A DNA stretch of 64,000 nt from Zonotrichia leucophrys gambelii (lineage: Eukaryota; Chordata; Aves; Passeriformes; Passerellidae). Below, piece by piece: positions 1 to 10,900 of the stretch. The stretch's first letter is position 1. Every line of letters begins with the position of its first letter. The notes beneath the pieces are model-generated. The model was given only the letters and a program-made list of their open reading frames with translations. It was not told the DNA's origin and made no database searches. A program made the translations under genes and the position numbers. The stretch is taken from contig NC_088171.1 in the NCBI RefSeq assembly GCF_028769735.1, positions 82,822,716 through 82,886,715 of the forward strand, read 5' to 3'.

Positions 1-196
1 GGGACACACTCCATCCCGTGGGACACACTCCATCCCATGGGACACACTCCATCCCGCGGGACACACACTCCAACCCATGGGACACACTCCATCCCCACGG
101 GACACACTCCATCCCGCGGGACACACACTCCAACCCATGGGACACACTCCATCCCCATGGGACACACTCCATCCTGCGGGACACACTCCATCCCTC
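1..196. repeat. Minisatellite with 60-bp higher-order unit
   Basis: Ten tandem copies of a 19-21 bp unit of the form GGGACACACTCCATCCC plus two or three variable bases. Copies start at 1, 20, 39, 58, 79, 99, 118, 139, 159 and 178. Copies 3-5 (39-98) and 6-8 (99-158) form two nearly identical 60-bp composite units made of a 19-mer, a 21-mer with CACACA/CAACCC changes and a 20-mer, so the array expanded in blocks of three. The array touches the window edge and probably continues to the left. Open reading through it is only a consequence of the 60-bp (multiple of three) period. It should lie inside UBE2QL1 intron 1. Confidence 0.95.
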
Positions 197-3100
197 TTCC
201 TGCCACCTACCCACCCGTGAGACACGAACAGCTCTGCCCTTTCTAAAAGGAGTGCCTTAAACCACCTTGCTTCCATCTTAAATCTAAAGTTCTAATTTGT
301 TTATTACCCTTCACGCCAAGTTTGGTAATTAATGAAAACACACCCATTTGCATATACTGCATTTTTATTACCCTGCTTTATTATATTACCTCTAACTGCA
401 CAGCTGTATGAAAATTCAAATCTTTGTTTGGCAGTAGAGACTTTTACTGAGTTATCAATATCTTACCTTATTTTTTACTCTGGTCCCTTCAATTATCAAC
501 CAACAGAGATAAAAGAAAGAATTATAGCTGCAGATTATTACCACTCTACAGCAACGAATACCTTTAAAAAATAATCAAAATAAAATAAATACCTTTAAAG
601 TATTTATGCCTACTGGATTTGTTACAAAATAGAAGTCAATTAAAGTCACTAGTCTAGTAATTTTAGTAATTGTTTGCTAGATTGCACTGAAAGCCTTTTT
701 AACAATAAATTGTTTCTGATGAGCGGATACCATATTACAATGTTACAATTATTAAGAACCAAGTTAGCATGTTATCATTTTTTCTGTTCAACTTAGGATG
801 TTCTCATTTTTTTCTGTTCTTTATCTCAAAAAATCATCTTTTGCTTCCCTGATTTTACAGTCAATTTGGAATTGAAACCAAAAATTGGCATTTGCAATAG
901 CATGCAACAAATAGTGAGAAAATAGTCAGGTATATCGAGGGAAGAAAAGGGAGGAAATGGGAAAAAAGAAAACAGAATCTCTCCTCGGAGTATCAAATTG
1001 GCTTTTACAGACTAAAATGAGTAAGGTTAGTCTGCAGCGTGGACAAATAATTTCTTTCTAGAAAGCAGTCACAATATTGCAGAGGCTCTTTTGTGTTCAG
1101 CACTGCTCCTGTTACAGCAAAACTATGGACACATGAAAGAAAAAGCTGTTTGCTGCTCCTGTTTTAACAAATAATTTTTCAGTGCAGTTTGAGCAGTCTC
1201 TCAGAGCACACCTTAACCAAAGATTACGAACACCCTCCAATTCCCACCTCCATTTACTCACAGTCAATTTATGCCCATTTGTTTTTCCCCAAAACATCTG
1301 TTGAACCTGTCAATGCTTTTCCTCACCTTTCTCCCTGGCTGCCATTTACAGACAGAAATCTATTTCCTCTTTAAAAAACCCTTGATAGACCAAACAGCAA
1401 GACACCTTCTACATCTCCACACAAATTCAGCAATTAATATGTCCCAAATAAGGATGATCTGAATGGTTCTCAATTGAGTCCTGATCATAAATTTTCTTAG
1501 AAAATCTCATTTTTAGTTGTGACAGATGGAATAATTAAATAAAGCTGGGTAACATATTTTAAAAATCCTATTCAATAATTATAATACATAATTATATCCT
1601 ATATAACTATCAATCATAATTATTCTGCAGGAGTATTTTTGTTGTTACAAAACATTGTGAAATTTCTTCCTAATCTGAGGTTTTGCTGGAAGCACATGGA
1701 GAGAAACAGGAAAAGAAAAAACAAAGTGCAACAGAAGATTAAACAGCACAGAAAATGCTATCCTCAAAATCTCATCAATGAAATACTTTTGAAAGTAAAT
1801 ATAAATTTATGCTGCTGCTTAATTTCTGGATTAGATCCATTTGTCATCTCTTGTGGTTTGCATATTATTTTTTATCCTTTAAGGCTTTGATACCTTTCTG
1901 AATTATATGCATAGGACCTAGAACAGTATGATTCACATCTCACCCAGCTTTTACAAAGTATTAATACCAAGCTGTACGTAGAAGTAGGACCTTTGCATTG
2001 TGAACAGCTCATGTTTGGTGTTGATTATGTACAGCTTTCAAAGCAGGAATGTAAGAATTCTCTGGTGTCGTAATGATGTGGTAAGGATCATCACATCATG
2101 TAAAATGTTACTGGAGCCGTATCAGATGAAAGGAGCATCATTTAATGAGTTTATTCTGAAATCTTTCTGTTATTAATGCAAGGGATCATTAAACCCACTT
2201 TCACTTTGGTACCATATACAGGTTGTATGCAAACTGCACCATCAAAGGCCAGCTAATTCTACCCTGCTGCAGTCCATGTATTTCTATGCTTATACAGGAA
2301 CTATGGGTGGCATGGTCAGCACTGTCTCTTATTAACCAATATCCTGTCAGCTGTTTATAATCTGGATAAAATTTAACCTCCTAGACTGAAAGTTTCCCTA
2401 TTTGGTGCCTCAAGTAAACCTGGGGTAAAAAGAAGGAAGGCTGGAATTTCAGCTGACCAACTTCAGATGTTTTCAAGCCTATACTTGGGTGGTATCTACT
2501 GTCTTTACTGATTTTTATTTTTTTGCCATTCCCAAAAAACTCTTCCCAAATTTAAGCTAAAAATGTCATTTTGGATGCAATTATAGAAGAAAGTGTCATA
2601 TGTATTACCAGATACTGCTACCAGCCCTGACTACAGTTTATTTTCTGCCTGCTACTTAAACAAGTAGCTCTGGGCAGCCTGTGAGCTGCTGCATTCTGTA
2701 AACATGGCAGTGATGGTAAATACAGTATGTAAATATGTGCTGTCCACAGCTCTGTCAGGCACAACTGCATTTTGACCAATCCCCAAACCACATGTGCCAC
2801 TACTGCCAGGGTAGGGAATACAGATCATCACTGGCATGGCTGACTTTTGGATGTGTCCGGCACCACGTCAAGGAAAGATATCAAACTGTTATCTGAACAA
2901 GATCAAAACGTTCCACAAGAGGTTAAAAAAAACAGCAAAACCCCAAGGAGCCTTTCATAAAGATATCACTGTCAACTTCAGCTCTGAGAAGTCGCACCAG
3001 GAGCATATTTAAATACTTGCAATACTTTCAGACACTTGCAGAGCGCCTTTCATAAAGGGATAACTGAAAACCTAATTAAAGAGTTGGAGAGAACGTTTCA

Positions 3101-3210
3101 GATTTTGCCATCTGCTGTGACTTCATGTACTTACCAAGATATAATTTTAACAAGCTAGAAACATATGAAAGGTGAAAGCAATGCCACAGCACCCAACTGG
3201 TTTTATGCAG
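197..3210. other. Intronic DNA, nothing recognised
   Basis: AT-rich, without CR1 pieces, RNA genes or coding-like frames that I can support. The open frames here are all under 101 codons and match nothing I know. Two copies of a 13-base CCTTTCATAAAG-type word occur near 2951 and 3048, probably by chance. Confidence 0.6.
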
Positions 3211-3298
3211 CCGTGCTGAGGCGCAGGGGACGTGCGCTGCGCTCAGCCTCCTCCCTCGCTCGCGCTCCTGCTGCGGCCAGCCTGCGTGGCACAGCGAG
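3211..3298. promoter_or_regulatory. Small intronic CpG cluster
   Basis: About ten CpG dinucleotides in under 90 bp (GCGC, CTCGCTCGCGCT and similar words), in an intron where CpG is otherwise rare. Such a cluster can mark a small unmethylated regulatory site or an old alternative promoter. No TATA box, splice site or coding frame was recognised. The solo LTR starts about 225 bp to the right. Confidence 0.35.
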
Positions 3299-3524
3299 CA
3301 ATTGCATGCCCCTCACCCAGGCTTTGCCCAAACTAATGAGCCTGCACAAACAGCTGATGAGCATCCAGTCTAGAACCCTGATAATGGTGGCAGAAAGATC
3401 TCCTGGAACATGATCTGCCGTGGGCAGCCTTCTCAATGCCCTGGCCATACAGAGGGACCAACCACTCCCTCCTGCCATGCTCAGCAGAAGACCCAAGGTG
3501 AATCTCATGTATGATTTGTCCCCC

Positions 3525-4076
3525 TGTCCTGGTTTCAGTTGTAATAGAGTTCATTTTCTTTCTAGCAGAAGTGGTGGTTTGGATTCAGCATGAGAATGAT
3601 GTCGATAACACGCTGATGTTTTAGTTGATGTTGAGCAATGCTCACACTAAGCCAAGGATTTTTCACAGTGCCTTGTGCTCTACCAGTGAGCAGGCACACC
3701 AGAAGCCAAGAGGGAACATCGCCAGGACAGCGAGCTGAACTGGCCAAAGAGATGTTCCACATCACAGAACATCATGCCCAGCATATTAACTGAGGAGAGT
3801 TGGCTGGGAGGGGCCAATCACTGCTTGGGGATGGGGCTGGGCATCTGTCAGGGGTTGTTGAGTAATGGTATTGTGCATCACTAGGTTTTCTTGTGGGTTT
3901 TTTGTCTGTTTTTAATTTACATTTTTTTGTTATAATTATTAGCATTATATTTTACTTAGTTTCAATTATCAAACTCCTTATCTCACCCACAAGTTTTTAC
4001 TCTTTTTTCTGATTCTCCTCCCCAGCCAGGGAGTGACTGTGTAGCATTTGGTTGTATCAGAGGTTAAAACATGACA
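3525..4076 (+). mobile_element. Solo LTR of an avian endogenous retrovirus
   Basis: The element starts TGTCCTGGTTTC and ends GGTTAAAACATGACA, giving the TG...CA ends of an LTR about 552 bp long. Internal blocks match an LTR type I know from bird genomes: a purine-rich GAGTTCATTTTC segment, a GATAACACGCTGATGTTTTAG segment, a decayed TATA region near 3780, a T-rich stretch near 3900-3960, and a CTCCTCCCCAGCC block close to the end. No gag, pol or env sequence is recognisable on either side, so it is a solo LTR. A matching target-site duplication is not obvious, which suggests age or a slightly misplaced edge. A related LTR lies at 59,191. The superfamily (ERVL-like or other) is not settled. Confidence 0.8.
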
Positions 4077-7030
4077 CATTCACATCTACAGACCTCTGTG
4101 GGCAAATCTGGTAGCTTGTCTACTTCCAGGTGATGCCACAGTAGTCTCTGTGAACACATCTCCCCTTCATAATGCTGTGTGACACTGAAGCATATCCTGA
4201 AAAACATCCAGCTCAGGAACTATTAGCTCTTTCAAATCTGTCAGTACCACTGTCAGCAATGTGCCATGTCAATTCTTCCCCAGCATCACCAGATCACAAA
4301 GTAGTCAAAGACAGAGTTACATCCTGTACAGAAGCCAAATATGAAGCCTGAGACTCTTGAGCCCACTATGACCATGTATTTACCCACAGCTGGCCTATGG
4401 TGCCATGAAAAGCAGTCTTGCCATTTTTTCTGGTCCTTCCAGAGTCAGGAGAGCCTCAAGAGGACTTCTCTGGACAAAGAGAGTTCCCTCTCTTGTCAAA
4501 TAAATGATAGTAGCTCCCAGATCCCAACCCAATGATTTTAGGGCAGAACCATGTGTGCTTCCATGTGTGTCCTGTTGGCACTCCCTAGAAGGATGGGACT
4601 ATGTAACAGAGGTCAGCCTTCCACAGGATCATGCCATCACCAAAAGCACTGTCTGGAAGGGACTTGTGGCGGTCTCCAAGTCCAGCTTAGACACTTGGAG
4701 CTGAACTGCCAACACAGGCCAGCTGTGGCACTACACAGCCAGGTCCTGAACCCTTCTAGGTTGTGCTCAGTCCACTCCTGATGCCACTCCCTGCTTTATT
4801 AGGCCCCAAACTTTCAGAGATTTAGCGTACACAGCCATGAGTCCTTACAGGGCTGATGTTATTGTGGAAACAATGTAAGCTCCAGTGCTGTGGATCTCTG
4901 AGGTGTCACAGCAAACCTTCAGTCACATCCAGGCGTTTTACTTGGACCAGCTAACAAAAAGCTGTGTAAATTTCCAGTAGTGCACAGCTAAGAGACTCAG
5001 AAGCAGGCAAACCTTCACGTTGTTAGCACAGCTCTTAACACAATCTCCTCAGCCCTGTGTACTCTCATTAGTCCTGGCAATGCAAATAACTCCAGGCTGG
5101 TTTCCCAAGGGCAAATCACACAAGCCTTCTGCATGTGGGGCTAACCTTGGCCCATCCTGTAAGCCAGCATAAGGACACACGGATGGCTGCAGCTCTCTTT
5201 TCTGCCTCCATCTCATAACAGATCTCTACAGCAGGTTCTGCTGACCCAACCCTAGGTAAATGTCAAGAGATGAAAAACAAGCAGAGAGAGAGAAGCACAC
5301 AGAAGACGCCAGACATGGCATCTATGGCGATCCCTCCATGGACAGGAAGATGATCCACAATGACATGCCCATTTTCCAAGTCTGTTGTGCCAGGTTTCTC
5401 CACGTATGACACAAAATCCATGGATTTCCTAAATATTGAAGCATGCTATGAGTTTCCAGTACGTACATGTTCCATAATGTGCCAGTGACTAATGGCTTTG
5501 GGCCCCAACTATTCTATGCAAACACACTCAAACATTTTCTGATAAGGAACAGAGGCACTCAGCGCTCAAGCCTGAACCAGCCTTATCCTAGAGTATTTAA
5601 ACAAGTTTTCAGAGGAAAATATTTCCACTGGCTTTAGAGACACATTCAAAAGCAGAGTGATGCTGAAGTGAGTACTGTCATGCTCTCAGTGCAGTGATTG
5701 CAATGTGTCACAACATCGCTCTTAGAGCGCAATATACACAGTCTCTCCCCCCAATTACATGGTTTATAATTTTTTTCCTTCATGTACTGATGAGGCACAG
5801 TTAATCATGTCTCAAAAACTGCACACAATTTATATTGCACTGTATATGATTATTAGCTATAGCTAAAGTGAAGCGGTACAGAAAGTGATACAGACAAATA
5901 CTCATAATGCTGCAGCATAAGTGAATTAAAACAAGGAGGTTTTCCTGCAAATGTGTAATTTCCAAAGCAGTACTTCCATGCCTTTTTTGGTCTCCTTTTT
6001 AAGAATAATCCATAAGAGAAGTGAAAACATAGGAAGTTCTGGCTTTAAAGTATCCTATAAATTCTGCCTTCTGGGAGTATAACTGTTCTTTGTCCAGGAA
6101 AAAGAAAACTGAGTTGCAGCTGAGTAATTATTCATGCTCATTTGTCCGTGCCAGTAGCCTGGTGCCAGTAGCTCTTAATCGATACAAACGCTTACAGCCC
6201 CAATCTGTGTCTGACAGCCACAGAGCACTGTGCTGCTCCCCCTCGCCTCTCCCTGAGGCAGCACCGAGCTGGCAGCTTGATTTCAGCACAGGTGAGGGTG
6301 TAGAAACTCCCTCCCTGCATTTAATAGGTGCTGGCAAAAGAATAAGAAAATTTGGGTGGCTGGCTGCATTATTGGTGACTCAAGCATCTCCAGGGCTGAA
6401 GGTACAACAACATGGTGGGCTTCTGTCAAAAGAGGCAGCCCCTGTTCCTGCCACCAGAAGGGCACTTGCTAGTCTAGGTGACAGAGGGATGTTTTCTCTC
6501 CTATGTATTCTCAATCTTTTGCTGAGCCTCCTGGGCCACCTGTACGTGGAATCAGGCACTGGTAGAGTTCCTGAGGGCCCGTCCAGGCGAGAAGGAACAC
6601 GACAGCAGCTCTGCACAAGCCCACAGGTCCTCCACATCAGGAACCTGAAGCTACCCCAGTCAAACACACTCATGGGTGTGAACCCAACCAAAGCAAAGCC
6701 AACCCAACCACCCTTTGTGACAGGCTTTAAAGACAAAGACACCACAACAATGCCTATCTTCACCTTCCCCTAAGTTTTACAATGCTAAAACAAAAACAAA
6801 AAAACAAGAGCAAAACAGTAGTAAAAAGCAGGTTGCCTCTGGGAACATCTAATCGAGTTAAACCCAAATTTAGTAAGATGAGAGTCACAAGTGGACGTGC
6901 TTTTCTACTGCTATTTATATGAATGTGCCAATCTCTTGACTGCAGTATGTTTCATACTGATGCACATGGACATCTACTCAGAGAGGCCTCTGAGTGCTTC
7001 AAGCACATATCCTCAAATGACCTGTGGGTC
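4077..7030. other. Intronic DNA right of the LTR, nothing recognised
   Basis: No CR1 or coding sequence recognised. The 4.1-4.8 kb part is less AT-rich and could contain decayed retroviral internal sequence next to the LTR, but I could match no protein motif in any frame. A 228-codon open frame at 6090-6773 is treated as a finding, not as a gene. Confidence 0.5.
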
Positions 7031-7039
7031 ATTTATAAG

Positions 7040-7130
7040 TTTGCCTGCACTTTACATGTGGGAAAGAGGAATATAGTGAAGTTATATGACTGCACCTAAG
7101 TCAGTGGCAAAACCTGGAAGGCAAACGCAG
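7040..7130 (+). repeat. Possible MIR-like SINE tail
   Basis: The segment follows the layout of the 3' half of a MIR core-SINE: TTTAcAtGTGgGGAAA-like start, a central TGAcTgcaCCtAAGTCA-like part and AGTGGCAaAaCCtGGAA toward the end. Similarity is only by eye and the copy is strongly diverged, as expected for MIR in birds. It could be coincidence. Confidence 0.35.
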
Positions 7131-7743
7131 ATCAACTTTTCTCAGGCTAAGTGCTCCCAACCTCCTCCCACAAATAATTATAGAACACTTCAATGCCAGG
7201 TATATTTTAATGGAAATAATACTATTAAATTCACAGAAAATTTAACATTTTTAGAAATTAATAGAAAATCTGAAAAACTAATAACATCAGTTTCTTCTGT
7301 TTAATGATGCTTTGTTTTTTCACGGATATGTATTATGGAAATGAGTCCTTCTTACTGCAGCTGGGGGCTTGTTACCCTTTGTAGCATGAGCCTAGAAACA
7401 GGAGAAATACCAAGTCATTCCACAGCTCATAAAGCCTGACTATGACAAGCATCTGAGCTCCAGGCCATTTCATAACACAGGCTTATGTCTTCCTTCCTCG
7501 GGTTTACTTTCACTCATCTTTCAATGCAGGTTTGGGATTATAGCTGACTTGTAACTCTATCAAGGTGTCACTACAGAAGTTCTGCGGTGGTTTGACCAGG
7601 AAGAAGTGGGACCATGACAAGTTCCATGGCTTTTGGAGAGCCTGTGCAGCAAAGGATTAAATCAATGAGAATCATTGATTTTAACAAAGCAAACGCACAA
7701 GATCGTCAAGCAGATAAAAAGACATTTTCCAAGGACAAACTCT

Positions 7744-7779
7744 GCACGTGCACGAGGCAGGCACGCACCTGCCACGTGG
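7744..7779. promoter_or_regulatory. E-box cluster
   Basis: Two perfect palindromic E-boxes, GCACGTGC at 7744-7751 and CCACGTGG at 7772-7779, lie 28 bp apart centre to centre, with a third E-box (CACCTG, 7767-7772) touching the second. CACGTG is bound by MYC/MAX, USF, MITF/TFEB and CLOCK-type factors. The site is inside UBE2QL1 intron 1, about 8 kb downstream of the start. Regulatory function is inferred from motif spacing only. Confidence 0.35.
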
Positions 7780-7922
7780 ACATGCCTGATGTGTCCTTCC
7801 TCAGTGTGACTTTGAATGGGAATAGGGTGAATCAGACTGGCACCTTGATTCTGTTTCAGAAGAGCAATCACCTGAACATCTGAAGTGTGATGCCCACTTA
7901 CCTGTTCTGCGCACACTGGCAA

Positions 7923-10900
7923 GGACTACAAATTCACTTTCATCAAAGCACACCTACTCTTCTCCCCAGCTCAGGCACTTTCCCCAGTGCAGCGCTCATT
8001 CCACTGCGAGCCAAGTTAGGTAACAGTATCGCATCCTTCCTGTAAAGCTTGTCCTGAGACTTCCAGGACCTACTCAGTTACTGCTGTTTCCAGATGGAGT
8101 TCGAGGCCAACACCGTGTAACGCTCAGCAGCCTCCAGAAATGACTTGTGGAGTGCAACACAGACCAGACCCCGCACTTTCAAAAAATACAATGATATCCA
8201 TGAGAAACCTGCTATTCCATTTACAAGTGCAACAACTTGATCCTGTGCACCTTACAATTAAGACACATTTTGAGCCATTCAGCCAGCGTAACTACCGCAG
8301 CATCTGAGGTTCTCCCTGTTCAATGCAGAGGAATTGCACCCAGCAATCCTCCCACCGCCCATCTCCCTTTGCACTGAAAGTCAGCATTACCTTTTTTGGC
8401 ATTCACAGGGGAAAACTGGAAACTGCATGTGAAGGACTGAATACGTCAAGGAAAAGAAGAGCCCTTCCCTGACTCTCTCACCAGCCCCAAGGAGCTGAGG
8501 CTGGAAAAAGAAACGCAGTAAATATTATGTTACTTAACCACCGTCCCACTTTGTGAGAGCAGATGCCCACAGGGGGACATGGCACGAATCATGCCATGCC
8601 TGGCAATCAGACTCCCAGCATATAAGGAGCTGAATTACTGTGGAGTTACAAATCTTCAATCTGGAAGTATCCGGTCATGCATGGAAATCCCTGGGCATTG
8701 TGTGGATGCTAGGAAAGCTGCATATTTTCAAGGCTAGCCTGTAAAAGGAAGAGTAAATCTTCCTCACAATAGAAAGTGGGTTATTTAGGTTACTCCTTCA
8801 GGACATCACCCTTCGTGACTAGGCTTTCTGCATCTGAAAAACACAATTTTCAATGAAGTATCTGACAAAGCACCCCAATGCTACATGGTTCTCTCTGCCT
8901 GAACACTCACCCTGAAGAAAATGAGCACTTCTTATATAATGCAGGGAAGAAGACTCTTGCTCTTTTCAGCAAATTCAATTTTCTCACAAAATCCAAAGCC
9001 ACAATTCTTTCCAATTTTTATTTAGGAGATCAGCTAAGTAATACCAAGAAGAATAAAAGCGTGTTTTAAAATTAGTAATTTGGCTTAATTTAGGGATTTC
9101 GTTTATTTGATAACTATTTTAACAGTAATGGGGATAGTTGAAAGTATTTTAAAATTTTCATTTTTATGCTTTGAAGGAGAAAAATGGAGATTATGTTCCC
9201 TCTGCTTTTTAAAAGAATTAAACCAACCTCCTATTTCAATGAGTTGGAATCCCTGTGTCTTCATTCCTCTCAGCAGAATATATTTGCATAATAATAGTGG
9301 ATGGTCAGAACACCAATATATCAGAGTACACATGAACAATTATTTTTTCCAGCCCGTTAATCAGGCCCAGCATCTCAATACATATGCTCCACTTAAACTT
9401 CAGCTTCCAATCCTATGTTTCTCAAATGAAATGAAGGAGACATTGCAGACAAACAATATTCTGTCATCTCTTTGGCCCAGCATTTATACCTTTTCATGGG
9501 AGACAAGTCCCCTAACACAGTCTTGGTCTCCTCTGTCATCCTTGTATATGAGTCGATGTTTTTCACCCCTAGACCTAAAGCAACATTCCCCCTCTTGAGG
9601 ATAACCGTAATCACTTGCTCAGGCAACTAATCAAAAGCAAAAAAAGTAAAACAATTCAATTTTTAAGGGCCTAATAAGATACAATGGCTCCAAATAATTC
9701 AGAGACCACTGTGCTCTCTGTACATTTCTGCAGCCTTTGAGATTAGCTGATTTATTCATGGCTACACTCCTCAAACCCAGCATCTGGAGTATGAAAACCC
9801 ATGGATCTGCAATTAATTTCTGCTATACATATTTGAAAGACCTGGAGTCTGCTGACCTCCTGGACACTGTGCAAGTCCCATCTGCTATCTGCTCGCTCAC
9901 ACTTGTGTTTGAAAGGATGAAGAGGGAGTAATTTAGACTATGATTAACAGCTACCTTCTGTAGCTGTTTGTCATAAAACAAGCCCATTTCTGCTGTTTCA
10001 GTCTGGTAAAACTCAGCTGAGATATTTGAATCTTTAAAATGGAAAGATAAATCCTTTCAATAGTCATACATGGCACACAGCATTTGAAGCAAATGAACAG
10101 GGCCCCACTGAGGTATTTCTAATGCTGCAATGTGAGGGATCAAAGACATCAACAACTTTTATTTGAATTCAGGAACTTTTCTGATACAAAATTAAAGCTT
10201 AAATATAAACTATCTTTTGATTTTTATCTTAATTATTATATAAAAGCCCACAACAGCAACAATACTCACAATTAGGGGTACCCTGTTCCTATTGTAATAT
10301 GTCCTGGCAAAATTTCTATGTTTCTTCCATTCCCTGCAAGAATCCTGGAAAATTTTTTATGTTCCTCCTATTCACTGGAAGAGCAAGGGAGTACTTCCCT
10401 CAAATGAAGACTTTTTTCCATGACAATCTGCAGAGCTGGCAGTTACCTGACAGCTGCCTTTGTCTGGCAGTCCGGTCCCCAGCCTCCACAGACAGAACAA
10501 GGGACTTGTAAAAAGAAAAGAGGACAAGTGCTACTGGTCAGCACTACTGCAAGCTCACATCTGAAGTCCCCAAGGCATCAGGGGCAGCTCTGTTTGTTGC
10601 TCTCAAAAAAAGAAAAAAAACCAAAACCCTGATGCATTACTTAGATACTGGTGTATATAGCTTTGCCCTCTTTTAAGCATCCACCAAACCATTCTGTCCA
10701 GTGAGAAACAACATATCTATTAGAAGACACAAAACCCTGTCTTACTTTTGGGCAAAGTTGGCTCCTTTTCCTTTGGGACCACATCATCTACCATGTTTTC
10801 AAAGGAGAGAGATAACTCCTTCCTGAAACATGGGCATTGGTCTCACCTGTGTGCATTGTCACACAAAGAGAGCCATGATGAACCTCCTGCTGTGACCCAG

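Noticed and set aside
18..260. Open frames through the minisatellite
   Set aside because: Repetitive translation caused by a 60-bp unit; no gene-like sequence.
4077..4800. Possible decayed retroviral internal region next to the LTR at 3525
   Set aside because: No gag, protease, polymerase or envelope motif could be recognised in any frame.
9107..9598. 163-codon open frame on the plus strand
   Set aside because: No ATG at its start, no motif, AT-rich DNA, and an overlapping antisense frame; consistent with chance.
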